Counted from the stretch's first letter, positions 37,532 through 47,287 are shown. The stretch: 64,000 nucleotides of DNA from Rhodospirillales bacterium (GCA_028281845.1 JANQJD010000008.1:124001-188000), one strand, 5' to 3'. The notes: generated by a model from the letters alone, not told the origin. Numbers and translations: made by a program.

Positions 37532-37618
37532 TGGTGCGGGTGGAGGGATTCGAACCCACACAGCTACAAAGCCACCAGAACCTAAACCTGGCGTGTCTTC
37601 CAGTTCCACCACACCCGC
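37532..37618 (-). tRNA. tRNA-Leu (UAG)
   Basis: Class II tRNA with a long variable arm on the minus strand: acceptor GCGGGTG/CACCCGC, anticodon stem CCAGG/TCTGG around loop TTTAGGT (anticodon TAG), T arm GTGGG-TTCGAAT-CCCTC, discriminator A and an encoded CCA (37532-37534). Confidence 0.97.
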
Positions 37619-38213
37619 ATGTCTCTCGCGTTTATTCCCTGATGCCGCAGACGTCTCTACAGACCCTTGCCCTTACTCTCTTCTCTATCTCTATAACACA
37701 GGCATCCAGTCAGAAACAATCTATTGCATATTATTTAAAATAATTCCTTAAAAAGAGCAAAATATAACAACAGTTCCTATTTAAGATTAAAACAATTTAA
37801 TATTCCTGTAATAATATAATTTTGCGCCCATGCGGAGAGTGTCCCTCAGACGGGAGGGAGTGTGATGCGAAAGGCCGGGCGTTCGCAAGATTCTTGTTGT
37901 AGCGAGGCGGAGAAGCCAGGGTGTTATGCTTCGCAAGCGCCGCCAGAGTGGCTGGTGGGGAAAAACAATGGACTCACCAGCCTCAGAGGCGCGTCCAGAA
38001 TGGAGAAAACGATTGAAGAATTCTTGTTTTTTTACGCCGCTGGAACAGGCCACTGGCGTCCCCTGCCTGGGCCGTCGCATAAGCTGCAGGCAGTCGAAAG
38101 GAGAGAATCAGAAAATCAGAAACTCTTTCAAAGAGGAAAAAGAGGAAATTGTGCACGAGCAAAGTAGGACGGAACTGGAGGAAGAAGAGGGGAAGAAGAC
38201 AGGATCTGTGCGC
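37619..38213. other. Largely gene-free gap after tRNA-Leu
   Basis: About 595 bases. The first part up to 37830 is strongly AT-rich with no frame of note. The second part is GC-balanced, and its open frame from 37926 continues into the small basic protein, but its composition and lack of conserved features do not support coding before 38214. No RNA gene is recognisable. Confidence 0.5.
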
Positions 38214-38396
38214 ATGTTACCAGAGACTCCAGAGCCTTCCGACACGCCTGGTACAATTGGTCCCACCCTTTCCAAACAGGCACGCAAAGAGGCGCGTCAT
38301 TTTGCACGTCGTGCTGAATCGTTGCGCGAGAACCTGCTGCGACGCCGCCGCCAACAGCACGCTGCGCGTGCTATAGCTCAGAAGGAAGGGCGGTAA
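38214..38396 (+). CDS. Small basic hypothetical protein
   Basis: 60-residue product beginning MLPETPEPSD and ending in an arginine- and alanine-rich helix (ARRAESLRENLLRRRRQQHA). Alphaproteobacteria commonly carry short proteins ending in a SLRENLxRRKxQ-type helix of unknown function, which this resembles. The upstream frame extends to 37926, so the start is not certain. It converges on mcd with a 64-base gap. Function unknown; it could be nucleic-acid binding by charge alone. Confidence 0.5.
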   Translation: MLPETPEPSDTPGTIGPTLSKQARKEARHFARRAESLRENLLRRRRQQHAARAIAQKEGR

Positions 38397-38460
38397 TCTA
38401 GGCTGCAAAAAAACAATCAGCGCGAGTATAACATGACTATATCTCGCGCTGTAGAAATTT

Positions 38461-40122
38461 CTATCTCCCAAGCAGACCACGAGCAACAACCTGCGCCTGA
38501 ATCTCTGCCGCACCCTCAAAAATATTGAGAATACGTGCATCGCATAGCACACGGCTGATCTCGTATTCCTGCGCGTAACCGTTTCCACCATGGCACTGTA
38601 AAGAGTTATCAGCATTGGACCAGGCCACGCGAGCGGCAAGCAGCTTCGCCATTCCCGCCTCAATGTCACACCGACGGTGGCTGTCCTTTTCACGTGCTGC
38701 AAAGTAGGTCAGTTGGCGAGCGACCATAGTCTCGACAGCCATGCGGGCTATTTTACCGTATACACGCGGAAACGCATAGATTGGTTTGCCAAACTGGACA
38801 CGCTCCTTAGCATACTTCATGCCTTCTTCCATAGCATTCTGCGCCACACCAACGGCACGGGCTGCAGTCTGTATGCGAGCGGCTTCGAATGTCGCCATGA
38901 GCTGTTTAAACCCTTCGCCTTCCTTGCCACCCAGCAAGTTTGTCACCGGCACTCTGAAGCCGTCAAAGGACAGCTCATATTCCTTCATCCCACGATAACC
39001 GAGCACAGGAATTTCAGAACCACTCATGCCAGGGGCTGGAAACGGGTCTGTGTCTTTGCCCCGCGGTTTAGAAGCCAGCAGCATAGAGAGGCCTTTGTAG
39101 GACTTATCGTTGGCGTTCGTGCGTACGAGTAGAGTCATCAAATCTGTACGAGCCGCATGGGTGATCCACGTCTTATTGCCTGTCACGACATAATTTTCCC
39201 CATCCCGGACAGCACGGGTTGTCAGAGAGGCAAGATCTGAACCTGTATTAGGTTCCGTAAACACAGCCGTTGGCAAAATCGTCCCATCAGCGAGTCCAGG
39301 AAGAAAAGACTTCTTTTGTTCCTCAGTACCCCCAGAGCCAATAAGTTCTGCGGCAATTTCAGAGCGAGTGCCAAGAGAGCCAACCCCTATGTAACCGCGT
39401 GACAATTCTTCTGTGACAACGACCATAGCCATTTTAGACAGGCCGAGGCCGCCATACGTCTCCGGAATGGTCAGGCCAAAGACTCCCAGCTTGGCTAGTT
39501 CATCGACAATTTCCATCGGAATCATGTCATCGCGTAGGTGCCAATCATGGGCCAGTGGAGAGATTTTATCTTCAACAAAATTGAAAAATTGATTGCGAAT
39601 AATCGTAAGAGTTTCATCCCCTAAACAGGGATTGCCAAAGCTGCCACTGTCAATTCTAGAAGTAAGAGAATCATACACTTCTGGTATCGCCCCGCGATCA
39701 CGCAGAGTATTCGTATGGGGATCCTGGAGTGAGAGACGCTCACGAGTCTCGATGCCCAAATCGGCTGGCCGTACAAACTCGTTCTGACTCATAGGAATGC
39801 CGCCATAGATTTGGTGCAGATACTCTGCGAAAGAGGCCTGCAGCAGCAGTTGCTCAAGTTCCGTGAACTCGCCAGCCTCATCTAGCCGTTCCGCCCAATG
39901 TAGCATCTCTCGTAACGCGTAGACATAGGTAGCAAGCCAGGCAAAGCCATGGGTGGCATATTGGTGTTGCTCCAACAGAACACCGTCAATCTTGCCATCT
40001 CTCGAGACGAGAGAGAGGAGGTGCCGCTTGGCCGACTCGAACACGCTGTATATCTTAGCCACGGCCTGCGCACAGTTATGCAGCAATTCCGGTACAATCA
40101 AATGTTTTGTATTGGCGTTCAT
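38461..40122 (-). CDS. mcd: (2S)-methylsuccinyl-CoA dehydrogenase
   Basis: FAD-dependent acyl-CoA dehydrogenase that oxidises methylsuccinyl-CoA to mesaconyl-CoA in the ethylmalonyl-CoA pathway. At 553 residues it is longer than ordinary acyl-CoA dehydrogenases (about 380) because of an N-terminal extension of about 150 residues, as in characterised Mcd. The core has FGLTIPETYGGLGLSKM, AVFTEPNTGSDLASL, GNKTWITHAARTDL, YAKERVQFGKP and QCHGGNGYAQEYEISRVLCD. GGGGAG four bases upstream supports ATG 40122. It lies 12 bases after ccr on the same strand, which strengthens the assignment. Confidence 0.93.
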   Translation of the reverse strand: MNANTKHLIVPELLHNCAQAVAKIYSVFESAKRHLLSLVSRDGKIDGVLLEQHQYATHGFAWLATYVYALREMLHWAERLDEAGEFTELEQLLLQASFAEYLHQIYGGIPMSQNEFVRPADLGIETRERLSLQDPHTNTLRDRGAIPEVYDSLTSRIDSGSFGNPCLGDETLTIIRNQFFNFVEDKISPLAHDWHLRDDMIPMEIVDELAKLGVFGLTIPETYGGLGLSKMAMVVVTEELSRGYIGVGSLGTRSEIAAELIGSGGTEEQKKSFLPGLADGTILPTAVFTEPNTGSDLASLTTRAVRDGENYVVTGNKTWITHAARTDLMTLLVRTNANDKSYKGLSMLLASKPRGKDTDPFPAPGMSGSEIPVLGYRGMKEYELSFDGFRVPVTNLLGGKEGEGFKQLMATFEAARIQTAARAVGVAQNAMEEGMKYAKERVQFGKPIYAFPRVYGKIARMAVETMVARQLTYFAAREKDSHRRCDIEAGMAKLLAARVAWSNADNSLQCHGGNGYAQEYEISRVLCDARILNIFEGAAEIQAQVVARGLLGR

Positions 40123-40134
40123 GAATCTCCCCAC

Positions 40135-41400
40135 TCATTCGTGTTTCCAAAACATCGTGCTGTCGTTCCGGTCCCTGCTCTGGACGAGCACCGCCATGTT
40201 ATCTGGCTGGAATCCGCTGTGCAGCATGTGCGTATGAGCTACAGGAGCTTCCTGCCAGTCGAACACAGCGGCTAAGCAGGGATTGATAGACCCAGCATGC
40301 ACAAGCTTGTTGGCCGCAGCAGCATCAGTCCGACTAGGTAAATGACTCCCCTGGAGACGAATCTCTCTTCTCCAAGCAGGACGCGCATCAAAGCTGAAAG
40401 TGTATCCTGTTGTTCCGCTGCTGAAAACGACCATACCACCGCGGCGGACTAGCTGGCATGACAAAGGGAAGGTGATCCGCCCCGGGCACTCCAACACAAT
40501 GTCAAAACCGCACGTCTGTCCAAGCGCAGCGTGGGCGGCTGCAGTAAAGGCAGCGTTTTTACTTTTCCATAAATTGTATATTTTCATATTTTCTACATCT
40601 GTTATAATTTCTTGAGAACTTAAATAACTAAAATAGATAATAGAAGTTGCACCCAACCTTCTAGCGACCTTTTCCTGTTCAGAATCCCCGACGACAGCAA
40701 CAGCCTTGGCTCCAATAACCTTTATAAGTTGTGTAGCCATTGCACCAATGCCTTGTGCTGCCCCCCAGACCAACACCGCCTTTCCTGGCCCAACTACGTG
40801 TGGTGGATGCCCAAATAACATACGATAAGCTGTAGCAAGCCCTGACAGATGGCAGGCAGACTCAGCCCATGTCAGATGCAACGGACGCGGCAAAAGTTGT
40901 TCAGTGCGAACACGTGCAAATTGCGCAAGAGCGCCATGGGAAATCTCATATCCCCACACCTGCGCAGGAATTGATTCCACACTGCTGTCCATGCAGTCCC
41001 TTTGTACGACAGGATAGACCACCACTTCATCGCCTACTTGCCAGTCCGTGACATCGCTTCCCACAGTCCACACGACACCAGCACAGTCAGAGCCTGGAAT
41101 CTGATAGGAACTGGCCCCCGCAATGAAAGGCGTAGTGGGAATGCCGAGACAAGACCATATAGTGCTCATACTGAGCCCGGCAGCCATGACCATGATCACG
41201 ACTTCCCCAGAACCTGGCACGGGCGTGGGAACAATCTCTTCTTGGAGGGAGAGCCGTGGCTCACCATGCCGATCCTGACGCACAGCGAAAGCATGCATAT
41301 GGGTTGGTAAATGCCCTATGGGGGGGATTTCTCCAGCAGCATAAAGACTTTTTCCTTTGGTCATCTTGTTGAGCCGTGCCCTAGACATTGCCTCCATCAT
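40135..41400 (-). CDS. ccr: Crotonyl-CoA carboxylase/reductase homologue
   Basis: Reductive carboxylation of crotonyl-CoA to ethylmalonyl-CoA with NADPH and CO2, the key step of the ethylmalonyl-CoA pathway. The 421-residue medium-chain reductase has the typical start LYAAGEIPPIGHLPTHMHAF, GSDCAGVVWTVG, HLTWAESACH, ATAYRMLFGHPPH, LVWGAAQGIGA and LQGSHLPSRTDAAAAN. Of the CO2-pocket residues known from Kitasatospora CCR, the Tyr/Phe-Glu pair (Y151, E152) and His353 are kept, but the VNYN segment with the pocket Asn reads LSMS (76-79). AGGAGG at seven bases fixes ATG 41400. Bases 40555-40645 are AT-rich. Confidence 0.9.
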   Translation of the reverse strand: MMEAMSRARLNKMTKGKSLYAAGEIPPIGHLPTHMHAFAVRQDRHGEPRLSLQEEIVPTPVPGSGEVVIMVMAAGLSMSTIWSCLGIPTTPFIAGASSYQIPGSDCAGVVWTVGSDVTDWQVGDEVVVYPVVQRDCMDSSVESIPAQVWGYEISHGALAQFARVRTEQLLPRPLHLTWAESACHLSGLATAYRMLFGHPPHVVGPGKAVLVWGAAQGIGAMATQLIKVIGAKAVAVVGDSEQEKVARRLGATSIIYFSYLSSQEIITDVENMKIYNLWKSKNAAFTAAAHAALGQTCGFDIVLECPGRITFPLSCQLVRRGGMVVFSSGTTGYTFSFDARPAWRREIRLQGSHLPSRTDAAAANKLVHAGSINPCLAAVFDWQEAPVAHTHMLHSGFQPDNMAVLVQSRDRNDSTMFWKHE

Positions 41401-41616
41401 GACAGCTCCTCCTGTTCCGTGCGAGAGCGGAGTTCAGGATCATGCTGTAAATTTTCTGATAGTTTCAGAGTGAAGATGGCTTTTTTGTAGCTTTCATTGC
41501 ACCGCACAAGATGATAGTTTGGTTTCTCAAAAGGAAGGCTAGGATAAACGGATGACTCCCCCAAAAGAAAAGATGAGGGGAGGGGGCACAACAATCTATC
41601 TCGCAGGAGATTCCGG

Positions 41617-43614
41617 ATGACAGAGCAATCGCCCGCCACTGTCAGGCCTATGCGTGAGAGGCCGTGGTTATTTCGGACTTATTCCGGGCATTCATCAGCC
41701 ATAGAATCTAACAAGTTATTTCGTACCAACCTTGGCAAGGGCCAGACTGGACTCTCAATTGCCTTCGACTTGCCAACACAGACAGGCTATGATTCCGATC
41801 ATCCGCTAGCGCGTGGAGAAGTTGGCAAGGTCGGCGTGCCCATCTGTCATTTAGGCGACATGATGGCTCTTTTTGAGCAAATTCCGCTTCAAAAAATGAA
41901 CACCTCTATGACGATCAACGCGCCGGCCGCATGGTTGCTTGCCCTCTATATTGCCGTTGCTGAGACGCAAGGCGCGGCGCGTTCCTCGTTAAACGGGACG
42001 ACGCAGAATGACCTTATCAAGGAATACCTTTCGCGCGGCACATACATCTTCCCACCACAGCCGTCTTTGCAGCTGACAAGCGACATTATTGCCTTTACCT
42101 ACAAGGACGTCCCAAAGTGGAATCCAACCAACGTCTGTTCCTATCACCTTCAAGAAGCGGGCGCTACACCGGAGCAGGAGTTGGCCTTTGCACTCGCAAC
42201 GGCCATTGCTGTGCTTGATACCGTCCGGCAGCATGTCCCGGCGCACGACTTCCCACAGGTCGTCGGGCGTATTAGCTTCTTTGTCAATGCTGGCATACGT
42301 TTTCTTACAGAGCTGTGTAAGATGCGCGCCTTTTGTGAGCTGTGGGATGAGATATGCCGTGAGCGCTACGGCGTGCAGGAAAGGAAATATCGCACGTTTC
42401 GCTATGGCGTGCAGGTGAACTCTCTTGGGCTCACAGAACAGCAGCCCGAGAATAACGTCTATCGCATTCTTCTGGAAATGCTAGCGGTCGTCCTTTCAAA
42501 GAAAGCACGGGCACGCGCCGTGCAGCTCCCAGCCTGGAACGAGGCCTTAGGCTTGCCACGGCCTTGGGATCAACAATGGTCTCTACGGCTCCAGCAAATC
42601 GTTGCCTACGAAACTGATCTTCTAGAATACGGCGACATTTTTGATGGTTCAGCAGAAATCGCTCGCAAAGTTGATGAGCTGAAGAAACAAGCGCGAGAGG
42701 AACTTGCACGAATCGAATCCATGGGTGGTGCTGTTGCAGCGGTGGAGTCCAGTTACATGAAGCAGCAGCTTGTGGAGTCCAATACGCGCCGGATGACAAG
42801 CATCGAATCAGGCGATCAGGTCGTCGTTGGCGTTAATCGATTCATCGAGTCTGAAAAAAGCCCCCTCACCGCTGCTGGGGACTGTGCTATCCTCACAGTC
42901 AATCCGCGGGCAGAGCAGGAGCAGATTGCACGTCTACAGGCATGGCGGGCAGGCCGTGACGTGCTGGCTGTCTCTACTGCGTTGCAGACCCTAAAAGCTG
43001 CTGCTCAGGAAGGGCGTAACATCATGGAAGCTTCCATCACTTGTGCTCACGCCGGTGTCACTGGTGGAGAATGGGCTGGGACATTGCGAGAAATCTATGG
43101 CGAGTATAGGGCCCCGACAGGCGTGGGGCATGGAATAAATATTGTTAATAGTAAAAATATTAATAAAATAAGAGAAAAAGTAGAATCTGTGTCAGCTAAG
43201 CTTGGTAGAAGGATTAAGATCCTGGTTGGCAAGCCAGGACTCGACGGTCATTCCAATGGCGCCGAACAGATTGCCGTACGGGCCCGAGATGCCGGCATGG
43301 AGGTCGTCTACGAGGGAATACGCCTGACGCCGGCACAGATTGTCAATGCGGCCCTCGAAGAAGGTGTTCATGTGGTGGGAGTCTCTGTCCTCTCTGGCTC
43401 CCACGTTTCTCTGGTGACAGAGGTTATGGAGCGTATGCGCGCCAATGGTCTGGGGCATATTCCTGTGATCGCCGGCGGTATCATTCCGTCCGAGGATGAG
43501 AGAGTTCTGCGCGCCGCTGGTGTTGCGCGGGTTTATACACCAAAGGATTATGATCTGTCAGTGGTGATTGGTGAAATCGTTGACTGTGTTTCTGAGATGC
43601 CGGAAGCTGCCTAG
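41617..43614 (+). CDS. ecm: Ethylmalonyl-CoA mutase, B12-dependent
   Basis: Adenosylcobalamin enzyme that rearranges ethylmalonyl-CoA to methylsuccinyl-CoA. The 665-residue product joins a mutase barrel (LFRTYSGHSSAIESNKLFR, AFDLPTQTGYDSDHP, MTINAPAAWLLALY, CSYHLQEAGATP) to a C-terminal B12-binding domain with DGHSNG (His545 as lower ligand), SVLSGSH and VIAGGIIP. Divergence from ccr-mcd and overall size favour Ecm over methylmalonyl-CoA mutase. CAGGAGATTCCGG precedes ATG 41617. The linker to the B12 domain (43135-43190) is encoded by very AT-rich codons. Confidence 0.94.
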   Translation: MTEQSPATVRPMRERPWLFRTYSGHSSAIESNKLFRTNLGKGQTGLSIAFDLPTQTGYDSDHPLARGEVGKVGVPICHLGDMMALFEQIPLQKMNTSMTINAPAAWLLALYIAVAETQGAARSSLNGTTQNDLIKEYLSRGTYIFPPQPSLQLTSDIIAFTYKDVPKWNPTNVCSYHLQEAGATPEQELAFALATAIAVLDTVRQHVPAHDFPQVVGRISFFVNAGIRFLTELCKMRAFCELWDEICRERYGVQERKYRTFRYGVQVNSLGLTEQQPENNVYRILLEMLAVVLSKKARARAVQLPAWNEALGLPRPWDQQWSLRLQQIVAYETDLLEYGDIFDGSAEIARKVDELKKQAREELARIESMGGAVAAVESSYMKQQLVESNTRRMTSIESGDQVVVGVNRFIESEKSPLTAAGDCAILTVNPRAEQEQIARLQAWRAGRDVLAVSTALQTLKAAAQEGRNIMEASITCAHAGVTGGEWAGTLREIYGEYRAPTGVGHGINIVNSKNINKIREKVESVSAKLGRRIKILVGKPGLDGHSNGAEQIAVRARDAGMEVVYEGIRLTPAQIVNAALEEGVHVVGVSVLSGSHVSLVTEVMERMRANGLGHIPVIAGGIIPSEDERVLRAAGVARVYTPKDYDLSVVIGEIVDCVSEMPEAA

Positions 43615-43716
43615 GCCTTGCAATACCTCGCGAGGATCCAAAACGCTGGCGGTTTTCATGTTGACGGTGCGGTGGTATTGCTTGACAGCGGTTAATCTAG
43701 ACTCGCGGTTAATAAC

Positions 43717-45531
43717 GTGTCCAAGCATAGCACGTCAGAAAAGACTGAGCAGACCCTTGTCCTCGACTCTTCTACTGGGACTGGGGGACTGCTTCAGCGC
43801 CTACTAGCCGAGGCGGTCAGGCCCTATGCCGAAAGGCTGGGAGCAGCTGTTTTTCTCATGGGTGTTGTGGCGAGTACGACGGCCTTTACGACTTATCTGC
43901 TCAAACCGGTTGTTGATGAGATATTTTTGGCTCGAGACGCCGCCATGCTATGGCCTGTCGGGGGGGCGGTATTGCTCGCCTTTCTTGTCAAGGGCATAGC
44001 TGACTTTGGTCAGACAGCCTTGATGAGTTTTGTTGGCTTGCGTATTGTCGCCAACATGCAGCGACGTCTTTTTGATCACTTGACGCAGATGGACGTCCCT
44101 TTCTTCACTGCAGCGAAGAGTGGCCGCTTAATTGCCCACTTTACCAATGATGTACAGCTCTTACGGGCTGTTGTGTCGAGTACGCTAGTGAGTTTTGGCA
44201 AGGATCTGCTCACGCTGATCGGACTGATCGTGAACATGTTTGTCCAGGATTGGCCGCTAGCGGTTGTATCGTTCTTTATCTTTCCGGCAGCTGTGTTGCC
44301 ACTTGTCCGGCTTGGACAGCGCATGCGCAAAGTAGCGGTGAATACACAAGAGCATATTGGGACACTCACGACTCTTCTTGAGCAAAACTTCCATGGTATA
44401 CGTCTCATCAAGTCATATGGGATGGAGGAGTACGAAAAAAGCCGTGTGATGACTGTCATAGAAACAGTTTTCCGTATGACTCTGAAAGCCCAGTTTACAC
44501 GGGCCTTTTCTGGGCCTCTCATGGAGACTCTCGGGGGTCTTGCCACCACTGTAGTCATCATCTATGGTGGCTGGCGTGTGATTGCGAACGACATGACGGC
44601 TGGCGCGTTCTTTTCCTTTATTGCTTCTCTGCTGACGGCCTATCGTCCTCTGAAAGCCCTAGCTGGTGTTAATGCTACGCTACAGGAGGGCCTGGCAAGT
44701 GCCCAGCGTCTTTTTGCGCTTTTTGATACAAGGCCAATCATCAGAGATTCACCTACCGCTTTACCACTCAAAATAGCCAATGGTGCAGTTATGTTTGAGA
44801 ACGTGACTTTTTCTTATGGGGCTGGCTCCTCAGCCACCCTGGAGAACTTGTCATTAGAGGTTCCTGCGGGTTGTACTGTCGCCCTGGTTGGGCCATCAGG
44901 GGCAGGCAAGACCACCATTCTGAACCTTATCCCCCGTTTTTGGGATGTGAACGCTGGTCGAGTCACCATTGACGGGGCCGACGTACGCGAGGTGACCCTG
45001 TCCTCCTTACGAGCAGGGATCGCTGTGGTGAGTCAGGACGTAACCCTCTTTGATGACACAGTGCGTGCGAACATTGCTTATGGTCGACCAGACGCTAGTG
45101 AAGCAGAGATTGAGGCGGTTGCTCGTCATGCGGCCGCGCATGCGTTTATCCGCAGTCTCCCCGATGGCTATGATACCAGAGTCGGTGAGCGCGGTCTGAA
45201 TCTCTCCGCTGGTCAATGCCAGCGCTTGGCTATCGCGCGTGCCATGCTTAAAGATGCGCCAATTCTCCTCTTAGATGAAGCAACCAGTTCTCTGGATACG
45301 GCGTCCGAGCGGCATATCCAGGATGCCCTCGCCACCCTGATGCACAGGCGGACAACGCTGGTTGTTGCTCACCGTCTGTCCACGCTAGTGAACGCAGATG
45401 TCATTTATGTCATAGACAAGGGGCGTGTAGTGGAATCCGGTTCTCATGCCGAACTGCTGACACGTGGGGCACTCTATGCACATCTGTATGCGGTACAGTT
45501 CATGGCTGAGCAGCGGGCAATAGTCTATTAA
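43717..45531 (+). CDS. msbA: MsbA-like lipid A flippase/ABC exporter
   Basis: Homodimeric inner-membrane exporter, probably for lipid A. The 604-residue product has a six-helix transmembrane domain (about residues 35-320) and a nucleotide-binding domain with Walker A GPSGAGKTT, a signature LSAGQCQR instead of the common LSGGQxQR, Walker B ILLLDEATSSLD and the switch His in VVAHRLS. The start is GTG 43717. A DUF374 acyltransferase follows within about 26 bases, as in other alphaproteobacteria, but waaA and lpxK are not next to it. It fits the presence of lpxC. Confidence 0.9.
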   Translation: MSKHSTSEKTEQTLVLDSSTGTGGLLQRLLAEAVRPYAERLGAAVFLMGVVASTTAFTTYLLKPVVDEIFLARDAAMLWPVGGAVLLAFLVKGIADFGQTALMSFVGLRIVANMQRRLFDHLTQMDVPFFTAAKSGRLIAHFTNDVQLLRAVVSSTLVSFGKDLLTLIGLIVNMFVQDWPLAVVSFFIFPAAVLPLVRLGQRMRKVAVNTQEHIGTLTTLLEQNFHGIRLIKSYGMEEYEKSRVMTVIETVFRMTLKAQFTRAFSGPLMETLGGLATTVVIIYGGWRVIANDMTAGAFFSFIASLLTAYRPLKALAGVNATLQEGLASAQRLFALFDTRPIIRDSPTALPLKIANGAVMFENVTFSYGAGSSATLENLSLEVPAGCTVALVGPSGAGKTTILNLIPRFWDVNAGRVTIDGADVREVTLSSLRAGIAVVSQDVTLFDDTVRANIAYGRPDASEAEIEAVARHAAAHAFIRSLPDGYDTRVGERGLNLSAGQCQRLAIARAMLKDAPILLLDEATSSLDTASERHIQDALATLMHRRTTLVVAHRLSTLVNADVIYVIDKGRVVESGSHAELLTRGALYAHLYAVQFMAEQRAIVY

Positions 45532-45557
45532 TTAGTGAAGTGAGTTGTGGAGCATAT

Positions 45558-46253
45558 ATGCCACGATTTTTCAGAAGGCTCAGCAAGCATTTCATCTGTT
45601 CAGACTGGATTCACAGTGGGCTGTGCCTGCTAGCGGCTAGTTACATTCGTTTTGTCCAGTTCACAAGTCGCTGGGAGGTGATAGGAGAAGAGATTCCGCG
45701 CCGATTCTGGAAAGAGAATGAGCCATTCGTGCTAGCGTTCTGGCATGGCCGCCTCCTGATGATGCCATGCTGCTGGGAGAGATCTAGAACGATAAGGATG
45801 CTGATTTCCCAGCATAGAGATGGACAATTCATTGCCCACACAGTAGCGCATTTTGGCATTCACAGTGTCACAGGCTCTTCCTCACAAGGAGGCAAGAGAG
45901 CATTCAGAGCGATGCTCCAAGCCCTGAGGGCTGGAGAGTCAGTGGGTATCACCCCAGACGGCCCGCGCGGTCCCCGTATGCGAGTCGGCCCAGGTGGAGT
46001 CGTAACACTTGCCCGTCTATCTGGTGTGCCTGTGGTTCCAGTGAGCTTCTCCGCCAAACGTGCCTTTTTGCTCACGAGTTGGGACCGCTTTCTTGTCGCC
46101 TGGCCGTTTGGGCGGGGCGTTTTTGTATGGGGAGAGCCTATCTCCGTACCAAGAACCGCTGATGCAGCGACTCTAGAAGAGCGCCGGCAGGCGATAGAGC
46201 AGGCTCTCAATTTTGCAACTGCCGAGGCAGACAGTCGCATGGGGACAAAATGA
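45558..46253 (+). CDS. DUF374 lysophospholipid/lipid A acyltransferase-like protein
   Basis: 231-residue membrane-associated protein of the DUF374 group in the PlsC/LPLAT superfamily. It has the HX4D-like signature FWHGRLLMMP, the long SQHRDGQFIA segment, SSSQGGKRAFRAM, and GITPDGPRGPRMRVGPG. GGAG six bases upstream supports ATG 45558; GTG 45540 is in frame. The pairing with msbA suggests a role in acylating outer-membrane lipid, but the substrate is not known for this group. Confidence 0.82.
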   Translation: MPRFFRRLSKHFICSDWIHSGLCLLAASYIRFVQFTSRWEVIGEEIPRRFWKENEPFVLAFWHGRLLMMPCCWERSRTIRMLISQHRDGQFIAHTVAHFGIHSVTGSSSQGGKRAFRAMLQALRAGESVGITPDGPRGPRMRVGPGGVVTLARLSGVPVVPVSFSAKRAFLLTSWDRFLVAWPFGRGVFVWGEPISVPRTADAATLEERRQAIEQALNFATAEADSRMGTK

Positions 46254-46561
46254 TCTCCCCCCCTTCCTGGTCCACTGCACCGCCTGCACAGGCATGGCAT
46301 CCCGGACAGTACTTTTTTTCCGCAGGGTAGAAGGTAAGGGAAGGGGAAAAGGGATAAGGGAGGAGTCCCTCAAGGCACAGCTGGCCACAAGGGCTCCTTC
46401 GACATCTTTCGCACGCGCATTGACGAAAATGTGATATGACTCCTCCCAGTGCCGTTCTCTCTCCCGACAGAGAGGGAGAGTCCGCGGTCATGTTGGGCTA
46501 CGAGCCTGGTATGGAGAGAGATGGCCTGGACACTTGCAGACACCAGCACGGAGGAGGATTG
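46254..46561. other. Gene-free gap upstream of phaB
   Basis: 308 bases between the DUF374 gene and phaB. The phaB frame is open back to 46436, but CGGAGG just before ATG 46562 shows that this extension is not translated. No other gene or RNA is recognisable. Confidence 0.55.
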
Positions 46562-47287
46562 ATGGCACGTGTTGCATTAGTAACAGGCGGTACGCGTGGC
46601 CTTGGGGCGGCAATTGCGCGGTCGTTGCAGGCGGCTGGCCATACGGTCGTCGTATGTGATGTGGTTGAGGAGCAAATTACGAAATTCAAGGAAGAGACTG
46701 GTCTTGCAGGCTTTAATATTGATGTCAGCACATTTTCGTCCGTTGAAGCGGGCGTGAAGACTATCGAGTCGCAGGTGGGCCCTATTGCCATCCTGGTCAA
46801 CAACGCCGGCATCACGCGTGACGGATTCCTGCATAAGATGGATCCAGTTCAGCAATGGCAGGCCGTGATTAACGTGAATTTGGGATCAGTGTTTAATACT
46901 TGTCGCTGTCTTGTGCCAGGTATGCGTGAGCGCGGCTGGGGCCGTATTATCAACATTAGCTCGATGAATGGCCAGCGCGGCCAGTTTGGTCAGACAAACT
47001 ACTCCGCGGCTAAAGCAGGCATGTTAGGGTTGACTCGCGCCCTGGCTCAAGAAGTTGCAAACAAGGGTGTGACTGTGAACGCCGTGTGCCCTGGCTTTAT
47101 CCTGACGGAGATGACTGGGACCATGCCGGCTGACCTGCTGGAGGCAGAGGTGAAGAAGATTCCGATAGGCCGAATCGGTCATCCAGAAGACATCGGCTCT
47201 ATGGTGGCATTCCTGGCGAGTGATGAGGCGTCTTTTATTACTGGCGCGACTATGTCTGTGAACGGTGGTCAGTACATGGCCGCCTGA
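46562..47287 (+). CDS. phaB: Acetoacetyl-CoA reductase
   Basis: NADPH-dependent reduction of acetoacetyl-CoA to (R)-3-hydroxybutyryl-CoA, for polyhydroxybutyrate storage and for entry into the ethylmalonyl-CoA pathway. The 241-residue short-chain dehydrogenase has VTGGTRGLGAAIARSL, NNAGITRD, and the catalytic Ser133-134, Tyr147 and Lys151. The NGQRGQFGQTNYSAAKAG stretch is characteristic of PhaB rather than FabG. CGGAGGATTG places the ribosome site before ATG 46562. phaA and phaC are not in the window. Confidence 0.93.
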   Translation: MARVALVTGGTRGLGAAIARSLQAAGHTVVVCDVVEEQITKFKEETGLAGFNIDVSTFSSVEAGVKTIESQVGPIAILVNNAGITRDGFLHKMDPVQQWQAVINVNLGSVFNTCRCLVPGMRERGWGRIINISSMNGQRGQFGQTNYSAAKAGMLGLTRALAQEVANKGVTVNAVCPGFILTEMTGTMPADLLEAEVKKIPIGRIGHPEDIGSMVAFLASDEASFITGATMSVNGGQYMAA

